From NCBI GenBank assembly GCA_910586445.1, contig CAJUHV010000001.1:1-64000 (forward strand): a DNA stretch of 64,000 bases. Direction: 5' to 3'. The stretch comes from an uncultured Eubacterium sp. (GTDB lineage Bacteria > Bacillota > Clostridia > Lachnospirales > Lachnospiraceae). The notes beneath the pieces are model-generated. The model ran no database searches. It was given only the letters and a program-made list of their open reading frames with translations, and had not been told where the DNA came from. The number at the start of each line of letters is the position of its first letter. The first letter of the stretch is position 1. The translations under genes were made by a program, and so were the position numbers. Positions 46,837 to 54,939 of the stretch are shown piece by piece.

Positions 46837-47499
46837 TTATTCCTGTGCCTCACGATAGTATTTATATACAGCCTGCGCCAGCTCCCAGTCCGCTTCTGTA
46901 TCTATGTCAACCAGCGGGTTATAGGCATCGTACCAGTACGGGTGCTCCCCCACCATATAGCCGCACCTTTCAATGCAGTCCCTCGTCAGTATTTCGTTTG
47001 CCCAGCTGACCTGGTACACGGGCGGGATATACTGTGAATACCTGTGCCAGCAGCCGAAGCCGAAGCCTATGGGATTGTGGTTCTGGTCCAGATAATATTT
47101 TTTCATCGGGTATACCACATTCAGGGAATCGTGCCTTCCCCTGACATCCTCCCAGATCCTGAGCATGTTTTCATAATCATCAAACAGCGGGTCCATGCCC
47201 GAGCAGTATAAGATGTCATCATCCCCCGGGATGTCCCTGCATACGCCCCTGACCACTTCGACCGTATTTGTATCCAGCAGCGTATAGACCCGGTCCCTGT
47301 GGATAAAGTTTATGCGCCATTTTTCCGCCACGTGCCGGAATGCCGCGTCTTCACAGCTTAAATAAATCCCATCACGGCCCATCACGCGCACCAGCTTCTC
47401 CAGCAGGATATCGACCAGCGACTGCCCCCTGTAAAACGGCCGGTAATTTTTATGCTGAATCCTCCGCGAGTCTGCCTTTCCCAGAATCACTGCCTTCAA
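46837..47499 (-). CDS. NeuA/KdsB-like cytidylyltransferase
   Basis: 220 aa. Should activate the sugar acid as a CMP derivative. Seen: AVILGKADSRRIQHKNYRPF, a NeuA-like variant of the nucleotide-binding loop, then LYCSGMDPLFDDYENM and a C-terminal DIDTEADWELAQAVYKYY, as in acylneuraminate cytidylyltransferases. The start is a TTG at 47499 overlapping the kdsA stop by 3 bp, so it is coupled. Substrate inferred from the two flanking genes. Confidence 0.78.
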   Translation of the reverse strand: MKAVILGKADSRRIQHKNYRPFYRGQSLVDILLEKLVRVMGRDGIYLSCEDAAFRHVAEKWRINFIHRDRVYTLLDTNTVEVVRGVCRDIPGDDDILYCSGMDPLFDDYENMLRIWEDVRGRHDSLNVVYPMKKYYLDQNHNPIGFGFGCWHRYSQYIPPVYQVSWANEILTRDCIERCGYMVGEHPYWYDAYNPLVDIDTEADWELAQAVYKYYREAQE

Positions 47500-48338
47500 T
47501 CTCCCATCCCCCTCGTCAGCCGGTCATACCTTACTGCCCTGCGCAGTATTTTTTCTACATCGGACAGCCTCAGCTGGCTCGGGCCGTCAGACACTGCATG
47601 GTCCGGGTCCGGGTGTATCTCCGCAAATATGCCGTCCACGCCGACCGCCAGCCCCGCATTCATGAGGCACGGGACAAAATCCCTGTTGCCAGACGTAAAT
47701 TCCCTGCTGCTCCCCGGCTGCTGCACGGAATGCGTTGCATCCAGAAAAACAGGGAATCCCAGCCTCCTCATGCCGGCAAGCCCCTGCATGTCCACCACCA
47801 GGCGGTTATACCCGAAAGTCGTGCCGCGCTCGCACAGTATTATTTTTTCATTGCCGCATGAGAGCATTTTTTCTACGACATTATCCATATTCCAGGGCGC
47901 CATGAACTGGCCCTTTTTGATATTGACAGCCTTTCCCGTCCGTGCCGATGAGAGGATCAGGTCTGTCTGCCTGCATAAGTATGCCGGGATCTGCAGGATA
48001 TCCGCCACCCCTGCGGCCTCCGCGCACTGCCAGCACTCATGCACGTCTGTCGTCACCGGTATCTGGTATTTTTCCTTAATGTCATTTAAGATCTGCAGCC
48101 CCTTCCCCATCCCGGCTCCCCTTCCGGCATGGAGGCTGGAGCGGTTGGCCTTGTCAAACGAGCCTTTAAAGACATAATTTATGTTTAATTTATCACATAT
48201 GCTTTTTACTTCAGAAGCTACCTCATCACACATCCCGAAGCCTTCAATCGAACACGGCCCTCCGATCAGGGTCATTTTGTCTGCGCCGATTAAAAACGAT
48301 TCCTCACCGCACACATGAAATGCCTTTACCTTTTCCAT
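47496..48338 (-). CDS. kdsA: 3-deoxy-8-phosphooctulonate synthase (KdsA)
   Basis: Condenses arabinose 5-phosphate with phosphoenolpyruvate to Kdo 8-phosphate. 280 aa from the ATG at 48338 (GGAG upstream; frame open to 48359). Family motifs: LIGGPCSIEGFGMCDEVA, YVFKGSFDKANRSS, GLQILNDIKEKY, PVTTDVHECWQCAEAAGVAD, LQIPAYLCRQTDLI, VNIKKGQFMAPW, FVPCLMNAGLAVGVDGIFAE. DVHECWQ with Cys resembles metal-dependent forms, though this is inference. GC-rich; overlaps the cupin gene slightly. Rare in Gram-positive genomes. Confidence 0.92.
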   Translation of the reverse strand: MEKVKAFHVCGEESFLIGADKMTLIGGPCSIEGFGMCDEVASEVKSICDKLNINYVFKGSFDKANRSSLHAGRGAGMGKGLQILNDIKEKYQIPVTTDVHECWQCAEAAGVADILQIPAYLCRQTDLILSSARTGKAVNIKKGQFMAPWNMDNVVEKMLSCGNEKIILCERGTTFGYNRLVVDMQGLAGMRRLGFPVFLDATHSVQQPGSSREFTSGNRDFVPCLMNAGLAVGVDGIFAEIHPDPDHAVSDGPSQLRLSDVEKILRRAVRYDRLTRGMGD

Positions 48339-48838
48339 TTCCTGCTGATCTCCTCCCATTCATTTATTTTTACAGATGTACGTCTCTGGTCATATTTCCT
48401 GTTCCGAACTTCACGATCCGAATAAATAGAATCATTCGGCACATACATAGTCGAAATTTCTTCAAATACAGCTCCCGTTTCAGTCCAAAATGAATGATCC
48501 TGTCCTCTTTCCACGTGCATCATCTCACCCGGGTTTAATATACGTTTCTCCCCATCGACCTTAACTTCCAGATTCCCGTAAAGCATGTAAAAAGACTCTG
48601 TCTTAATCCTGTGGTAATGATCTGGATAATTCTGCCCGCCCATCATAATAATATAGCTTTTGCAGTAATCTCTATTTACAATATTCACGAAAACAGCCCC
48701 TGTTTTTGCAAAATTTTCCACTCCATAATGATGATACAAGTGAATAGATGCCTCTTTCGGTCGTACAATATTTGCCTCATCAAATAATACAAATGCTTTT
48801 TCTAAATATCTCATTAATCGTACTTCTGCCATGCTCAT
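48326..48838 (-). CDS. Cupin-domain protein, possible sugar isomerase
   Basis: 170 aa. The cupin core GGQNYPDHYHRIKTESFYML, then GEMMHVERGQDHSFW, shows a likely metal set of two His in HYH, a Glu, and a later His. It resembles the cupin tails of some sialate/legionaminate synthases and stand-alone D-lyxose isomerase-like proteins. Placed directly before kdsA with a short overlap. No standard arabinose-5-phosphate isomerase is in the window, so an isomerase role is a hypothesis only. The start overlaps the SDR stop (ATGA). Confidence 0.75.
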   Translation of the reverse strand: MSMAEVRLMRYLEKAFVLFDEANIVRPKEASIHLYHHYGVENFAKTGAVFVNIVNRDYCKSYIIMMGGQNYPDHYHRIKTESFYMLYGNLEVKVDGEKRILNPGEMMHVERGQDHSFWTETGAVFEEISTMYVPNDSIYSDREVRNRKYDQRRTSVKINEWEEISRKWKR

Positions 48839-49716
48839 TTTGCTGTCCTTTTTACATAACTAATATAATAATCCAATAGCTCCGGCAACCATTCTTGGAT
48901 ACTCGAAAATCGAAAACCTAGTCCTTCTGCTTTGCTTACAGACATGCTAAAAGACGAAAGGTCGTTAAAAGGTGCCTCCTGATTACCCCCCCCCACTAAA
49001 ATTGGAACTGTATTAGATATACCCCCTACATAGCCTATAATTTCACGTAACGATACTGTCCCTTGTGCACTCGCATTTACCGGACCCGTTTTTTTCTTTT
49101 CACACAAAAACGCTAAAAACCTACCTATTTCTTCTGCATTGGCAAATCCCAACTGACTGTCTAAATTATTAATATGCATAGGTTTTTGCAGAAGGACACG
49201 TTCTACGTAAAAAAGCAGACGATTGGTATAATCATTCCTGCCTAGCACGACAGGGAGCCTGACTGCCGACCAATCTAATCCCTGATATTTCTGACACAAT
49301 ACTGCTTCAGCCTGTCGCTTAACATCATCATAAGGCATCTCTTTCCTGTCACACCAGACCAACCCGATGCTGTTTCCATCAAACTCATCTTCAGTAATAT
49401 CAAAATGATCCAGTTTATAAACACCGGCTGTTGAAGTATGGATAAACCTGCCGCATTTTAAATTGTCCAGAATATGCTTTATTTCATTTGAACTGTATCC
49501 TATATTATCAAACACGACATCATACATGCGCCCACAAAGTGCACTCCTGATACTGTGCAGATCTGTAAGGTCCATCGTCAGCCTTGATACATATTTTCCA
49601 AACGGGTCCTTCCTGACTCCCCGTGTAGCTATAGTAACCTTGTGCCCGCATCTGATTAATTCCCAGACTAAATGAACTCCAAAAAAACGGGTTCCTCCTA
49701 TTACTAAAATGTTCAT
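48835..49716 (-). CDS. NAD-dependent epimerase/dehydratase (SDR)
   Basis: 293 aa. NAD site ILVIGGTRFFGVHLVWELI, HTSTAGVY, catalytic-like YDDVKRQ (YxxxK), RLPVVLGRNDYTN. Acts on a nucleotide sugar or sugar acid, product unknown. A run of nine G (48986-48994) lies within the coding sequence at VPILVGGGNQEA, where slippage would cut off the last 50 or so residues. Translationally coupled to the cupin gene. AT-rich, unlike kdsA. Confidence 0.8.
   Translation of the reverse strand: MNILVIGGTRFFGVHLVWELIRCGHKVTIATRGVRKDPFGKYVSRLTMDLTDLHSIRSALCGRMYDVVFDNIGYSSNEIKHILDNLKCGRFIHTSTAGVYKLDHFDITEDEFDGNSIGLVWCDRKEMPYDDVKRQAEAVLCQKYQGLDWSAVRLPVVLGRNDYTNRLLFYVERVLLQKPMHINNLDSQLGFANAEEIGRFLAFLCEKKKTGPVNASAQGTVSLREIIGYVGGISNTVPILVGGGNQEAPFNDLSSFSMSVSKAEGLGFRFSSIQEWLPELLDYYISYVKRTAK
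48986..48994 (-). repeat. G9 homopolymer inside the SDR gene
   Basis: Nine G in a row on the coding strand. Length changes of one or two bases would shift the frame. Confidence 0.9.
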
Positions 49717-49753
49717 AAATGACAGCTCTCTCCTATATATGAAATACTTAAAA

Positions 49754-50905
49754 TCAACAATATGATTTACCTTTTTTATCCCTATAAAATCTATATATAC
49801 CGCTAATTACACGTTCCACATCTATTTCTTTCATCGCGTAATATAATGGCAAACGCACAAGACGTTCACTCTCCTTCGTCGTAAACCGATCCTCTCCTAT
49901 AAATTCTCCATATTTCTTACCAGCAGGAGATGTATGAAGTGGTATATAATGAAAAACCAAAGCAATCCCTAATGACCGCATAAAAGAGATCAATTCTGTA
50001 CGTTCTTTTAAATTCTTAGTCTTCAAATAAAACATATGCGCATTATGTACACATTCTTTTGGAATATTTGGCAGTTCAATTTTACCCGCATTAGCTAGTT
50101 CTTTCAATCCTCTTGCATACATATTCCATGTTCTCATCCGGTTATTCAATATTTCATCAGCTTCTTCTAACTGAGCCCATAAATATGCAGCATTCAATTC
50201 ACTCGGCAAATAAGATGATCCTGCCTCTACCCACGTATATTTATCAATCTGTCCCCTAAAATATTTGCTTCTGTCAGTTCCCTTTTCTCGTATAATTTCT
50301 GCAAGCTCCACCTTATTTTCATCTCTGACTACAATTGCACCGCCTTCACCCATGCTGAAGTTTTTTGTCTCATGAAAACTATAACACCCAAAATTACCAA
50401 TCGCCCCTAATGCCTGTCCCCTATACATACTTTTCACACCCTGAGCTGCATCCTCAATTACAATTAAATCATTTCTCTTTGCAATATCCATAATCACATC
50501 CATCTCGCAGCCAACCCCTGCATAATGAACGGGAACTATCGCCTTCGTTTTCTTTGTAACAGCAGCTTCGATCAGTTTTTCATCTATATTCATGGTGTCT
50601 GGGCGTATATCTACAAACTTTACTTTTGCCCCACGCAATACAAATGCATCTGCTGTGGAAACAAACGTGTATGCCGGCATAATTACTTCGTCTCCTGACT
50701 GAATTCCTGACAATATAGCCGCCATCTCTGTAGCATGTGTACAGGAAGTTGTCAACATTACGTTTTTAACACCACACCATTGTTCCAGCCAAAAATTACA
50801 ACGTTTGGTAAACTCTCCATCTCCGCTAAGTTTTTTATTATGAATTGCTTCCCTGACATAATCAAATGCACTTTCTATTAACATTGGTTCATTAAAATTA
50901 ATCAT
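49754..50905 (-). CDS. DegT/WecE-type nucleotide-sugar aminotransferase
   Basis: PLP enzyme that aminates C4 of a 4-keto-6-deoxy nucleotide sugar. 383 aa. Motifs: SCTHATEMAAILSGI, EVIMPAYTFVSTADAFVLRG, IVIEDAAQGVKSMYRG (PLP Asp), and FHETKNFSMGEGGAIVV (Schiff-base Lys). PAYTFVSTADAF and the overall length fit the WecE/RffA group (dTDP-4-amino-4,6-dideoxygalactose). The gap to the next gene (50906-51221) contains nothing I can name. Confidence 0.88.
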   Translation of the reverse strand: MINFNEPMLIESAFDYVREAIHNKKLSGDGEFTKRCNFWLEQWCGVKNVMLTTSCTHATEMAAILSGIQSGDEVIMPAYTFVSTADAFVLRGAKVKFVDIRPDTMNIDEKLIEAAVTKKTKAIVPVHYAGVGCEMDVIMDIAKRNDLIVIEDAAQGVKSMYRGQALGAIGNFGCYSFHETKNFSMGEGGAIVVRDENKVELAEIIREKGTDRSKYFRGQIDKYTWVEAGSSYLPSELNAAYLWAQLEEADEILNNRMRTWNMYARGLKELANAGKIELPNIPKECVHNAHMFYLKTKNLKERTELISFMRSLGIALVFHYIPLHTSPAGKKYGEFIGEDRFTTKESERLVRLPLYYAMKEIDVERVISGIYRFYRDKKGKSYC

Positions 50906-51221
50906 CCCTTACGCCTATTCCTCTGTGATTTTTTTAGTAACTTTATCATAGGCATTCTTAATATTCTAAAACATGCACCATAAGCATTATTTAAAACCCT
51001 TCTAGATCTTCATATTTCCATCTTTGTTTTTTCGTTCCTTAAAATACACTAAATACACAACAGCCTATCAAAACCATAACCAGTCTGCTCATTTGCTGCC
51101 TTCTACTATGATAGACATCCTCTATTTTTAGAATATATATACAACTGCAGCAGTTGTATTTCAAAATTTATTTTAAACCACATAACCCTTCCTTAGACAT
51201 CTAAATTACACCCTATATTAA

Positions 51222-52979
51222 TCAGCAGCCTTTCTTCGGAGACGCCATTAAAATATATCCGCTTCCCAAATCTGTCCTATAAAAAGCCTCTTGCATTTTT
51301 ATTATAATAACCCATAATGCAGGGTGTGATAATGCAAATACAACTGGATGAAAATCCCGCTCTACACCACTTTTCTTTGTGAGTTTTTCCTGAGTAGACC
51401 TTGCATCTCCCCTCTTTAGCTTCTTTTTTAAGCTTTTATTTCTAACATATTCCAGAACAAGCCCCATTGGGAAATCATAAGTGTAGACCTGCTCGACCTT
51501 CATTCCCGCCATTCTAAATTTCTTCTTTAGTTCCATTCTTTCATACCTGCGTACATGACCAGCATAAACATCACCGTCCCCCCATCTGTTTTGATGTGCT
51601 GGTATTGAAATAATCATCTTTCCCGTATCTTTCAAATACTTTTTCCATTCTTTCAAAGTTTCCACATCATTTTGAATATGCTCCAATACTTCACAAGCAA
51701 CTACATAATCAAACTGATGTACAGCCTTAGGTTTTGTTTTATGTAACAATATATTTCTATCTGCATAATGTTTTGTTGCATAATTATATGCAATTTTAGA
51801 AAAATCGTATCCCTCTACCTGAAATCCTAGCTCTCTATATAAGTTAAAAATCTCACCTGCTCCATACCCAATCTCAAGAATCCTCTTGTTCGTTCCCCCC
51901 CCACTTTGTTTTTGCTTAATAAGAATAATTTCTTTAGCGCATTTTTCCTCATTTGATAGTGAGGCAGTACTGCAAATTTCATATCCATTTCCTCCTCTTT
52001 TTTTCTCCGCATATTCTTTTATTACAGTAATCTTCTCTGCCAATGCTTTTGGACTTCCCATCGGAACATAAAAATGCCTGCTATCCTCTCTAAAAATCTC
52101 CTTGTTTGCTTCATTATCACCTAAAACCATAGGCTTTTTCATTGCCTCATATATATATGCTTTACCCGGTATGGTTCGTTTTGCCTTTTCAATTTTCTTA
52201 TTAAAATGCCCTGCCAGACACAAATCAGCTTGGGCTATATGCTTTGCCAGTTGCTCTTGAGACATCCAGTCATAAAAATTTACATTCGGATAATCACTCT
52301 CATGAAAAGAATTTTTCTTGCTAACAGGACCGATGATCGAAAAGATTATATCTTTTCTATGTTTCAGCCGCTTTGCTGCTGATAAAATAACATCTACTCC
52401 CTGCAAAGGCAGCATGCTCCCAAAATAAAGCACTGTCATTTGCTGTTGAGAAAATCTCTTGTCATCATAAATATTAGTATCTGCCTCTAAATACATCACT
52501 TCCATTTTTCTAAAAGGAATATGAAATTCTTCCGAAAAATATCCCTGATCTGCTAATGTATCTACAATAATATGATCGCATTGGTGCAGTGTATATTCGT
52601 CGATCCAATGAAGAAACTTCGCTGCTAATGAGTATTTTTTAAAACATTTACGATCACAGACAAAAGTATCATATAAAGATATAAAAAAATCTATCACTAC
52701 ATATTTTTTCCTGTACCAATGTCTTAAAAACAAAATTAACAATTGCGGAGCGAAACCAATAAAGATGACATCTGCTTTCCTCCAAATTCCTTTTAAACAT
52801 GCCAGATAAACTTTTAAAATTCTTTTTATATAAGACTTATCATAAAAAACAATCTCGTCATATAATCCCGCAATACTTTTTAAAAGATTGATTTCTTGTT
52901 GATTACGTATATACCCCTTATCCTTAGTAGATATAAATAAGATATTTTTTCCAAACAATCTATCATTCATTTTTTTCAT
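51222..52979 (-). CDS. GT4 glycosyltransferase fused to a methyltransferase
   Basis: 585 aa. Residues 1-360: glycosyltransferase (IIVDTLADQGYF, VLYFGSMLPLQGVDVILSAA, GKAYIYEAMKKPMVLGDNE). From about 368: SAM domain ILEIGYGAGEIFNLYRELGF, VVACEVLEHIQNDVETL, MIISIPAHQNRWGDGDVYAG. The linker SGGGTN comes from a G8 tract at 51895-51902. The start is uncertain between 52979 and 52970. Adding one G ends the protein ten or so residues after the tract; losing one ends it about 25 residues on. Confidence 0.83.
   Translation of the reverse strand: MKKMNDRLFGKNILFISTKDKGYIRNQQEINLLKSIAGLYDEIVFYDKSYIKRILKVYLACLKGIWRKADVIFIGFAPQLLILFLRHWYRKKYVVIDFFISLYDTFVCDRKCFKKYSLAAKFLHWIDEYTLHQCDHIIVDTLADQGYFSEEFHIPFRKMEVMYLEADTNIYDDKRFSQQQMTVLYFGSMLPLQGVDVILSAAKRLKHRKDIIFSIIGPVSKKNSFHESDYPNVNFYDWMSQEQLAKHIAQADLCLAGHFNKKIEKAKRTIPGKAYIYEAMKKPMVLGDNEANKEIFREDSRHFYVPMGSPKALAEKITVIKEYAEKKRGGNGYEICSTASLSNEEKCAKEIILIKQKQSGGGTNKRILEIGYGAGEIFNLYRELGFQVEGYDFSKIAYNYATKHYADRNILLHKTKPKAVHQFDYVVACEVLEHIQNDVETLKEWKKYLKDTGKMIISIPAHQNRWGDGDVYAGHVRRYERMELKKKFRMAGMKVEQVYTYDFPMGLVLEYVRNKSLKKKLKRGDARSTQEKLTKKSGVERDFHPVVFALSHPALWVIIIKMQEAFYRTDLGSGYILMASPKKGC
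51895..51902 (-). repeat. G8 homopolymer at the GT/MT junction
   Basis: Eight G in a row on the coding strand, exactly at the domain boundary of the fusion gene. Confidence 0.9.
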
Positions 52980-53056
52980 AAGCCTCTATATTTAGATATT
53001 ACCACTATGTCTACTTTAATATTTAACCCTGCGCTGTTATAATTCTTATTCTCATA

Positions 53057-54874
53057 CTAATGTATGTTTGAGACTATATCATAATCGTATACATACACAT
53101 ACATATTATCAAGTACAAACTCCTCTACTGAAGATCCAAACCAATCATTAATATTACTGCTAATTAATTCCTTTTCTTCTTCACTCAACAACAAAAATGT
53201 GCTCGTATCCTCTGCTTCAAAAATGTCTGCATCTACTAACCATCTGAATGGAGTAATGCTTTCTTCACGCACAAGTACTCCTCCCATTTCAAGTTTTAGA
53301 TCCGAATATATCATATTTGTATAAGCATTCCAAAAACTTGCGTATCCTTTCGTCAAATTATGATCTATTAGTATCTGCGCAAATTCTCTTTTATCCTCTA
53401 ATAAAACCTGCCATCCACGGCTTTGATATAATAATGCAATGCATTGGACAAAAACAGCAGTTATAAAAGCTGTAGAACAAACAATTTTCTGTAAGTTTTT
53501 AGGTTTATACCAATACTGTATCACATAATGGGCGGACACCATCATACATATAAATATAGAACTTAACATATATCTGCCAGCCGTTTTACCAAATAGTATT
53601 GCCAACAAAAACATAATTAAATTATGCACTATACCAAAAATATAAAAAAATACGTAGCCCTCACTTTCGCCCTTTAACTTCCGAAACTGAAGCACTGGTA
53701 TTATAAATACAACTAATAAACATGCACATACCGAAACCATGTTTCTGATTCCTATAATAGATACTAGTACCTGCCTGCCATTAAATCCAAAATTAGAAAA
53801 CATATTTAAAATATACGCAATAAAATTATCACAACAGTCATTCAACGATCCTACAAACAACATACTATCACTTTCTGTATGAACTACAATTCCTAAGTTG
53901 CAAATATATTTGTAAATATATAATCCAACAACAGAAGGAATACCTACAACAGCTGATATATATATCACTTTTCTTAAAGCATCTTTACACTCCCCAAAAC
54001 AAGCAGCCTCTCGGTTTTCAATATACAGCATAATTATAAAAGCACACCACACTGGGATTACACACTCTGCAACTTGTCTTATCCCTCCCATGCACAAAAG
54101 CACTAATAGTATCGCAAAACATGCTGCTCCCCCCTTACTCTTACTATTTGAAAACGCACGGAAAGCCACGACACTGATCATCGCCAGCCAAAACATCTGT
54201 CCTGTATATGCCGCCGAGTACAAGATCATATCACCTATACCATACAGAAAAAGAACCAACAATGGCATGCTAATAACCCATGAATGATCATTAAACAATT
54301 TCCTACTGTTGTAGTACAGTCCTATCAATGTAACTATGATAAGCAGAGCAGAGCCTAAAGCACGCACCAAGCTTTGATTTTCTAACAATAAATAAAAAGG
54401 CATGACAAAAAGATTCAGACCAATAACCCATACATCTCCATTCACATAACACCAAGAAGTTGGAAAAAAGCTGTGGTGTTTAATCTGACTGCGCACCAAC
54501 AAAGTAGCTGCTGCCATATCCGAATGAATATTTGCCTGGCCGACAGATAGACAAGAATATAATGCAAATGTGATTGCTATTAAGCAAACCATATGCATTA
54601 CAGTATCAAGATCTATTCTCTTTTTTTCAATAACCGGCAGCACGCCCATTACGATAAAAAATGAAAACACACAGTCTAGCAACAAATATTCATAAGTTGT
54701 AATTTTTAGTCCATAACGCATGCGTGCCAATAAAACTATAAAATTAACCAATATACAGACCCATGCACAACGCGCCAACTTTATTTTTTTATCTCTACGA
54801 TTTTTTAGGTCATACCACAGTTCAACTGCAATCGGTAATCCTGCAAATATTGCATACTTAATAACTTCTTTCAT
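53057..54874 (-). CDS. Large multi-membrane protein, glycan-related (1)
   Basis: 605 aa with about 12 hydrophobic segments and a soluble C-terminal 100 residues (from SRGWQVLLEDKREFAQILID). The first extracytoplasmic loop holds VGQANIHSDMAAATLLVRSQ. The layout is like GT-C membrane glycosyltransferases, but no diagnostic motif is certain. GGGAGG stands before the ATG. It lies between the other membrane proteins and the GT-MT fusion in the operon. Confidence 0.55.
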   Translation of the reverse strand: MKEVIKYAIFAGLPIAVELWYDLKNRRDKKIKLARCAWVCILVNFIVLLARMRYGLKITTYEYLLLDCVFSFFIVMGVLPVIEKKRIDLDTVMHMVCLIAITFALYSCLSVGQANIHSDMAAATLLVRSQIKHHSFFPTSWCYVNGDVWVIGLNLFVMPFYLLLENQSLVRALGSALLIIVTLIGLYYNSRKLFNDHSWVISMPLLVLFLYGIGDMILYSAAYTGQMFWLAMISVVAFRAFSNSKSKGGAACFAILLVLLCMGGIRQVAECVIPVWCAFIIMLYIENREAACFGECKDALRKVIYISAVVGIPSVVGLYIYKYICNLGIVVHTESDSMLFVGSLNDCCDNFIAYILNMFSNFGFNGRQVLVSIIGIRNMVSVCACLLVVFIIPVLQFRKLKGESEGYVFFYIFGIVHNLIMFLLAILFGKTAGRYMLSSIFICMMVSAHYVIQYWYKPKNLQKIVCSTAFITAVFVQCIALLYQSRGWQVLLEDKREFAQILIDHNLTKGYASFWNAYTNMIYSDLKLEMGGVLVREESITPFRWLVDADIFEAEDTSTFLLLSEEEKELISSNINDWFGSSVEEFVLDNMYVYVYDYDIVSNIH

Positions 54875-54939
54875 TTTCTATCCTCCCGCAGCAGACATCA
54901 CTGATCTATATTTAAATGTCTGCTCAATCTGAGTATAAA

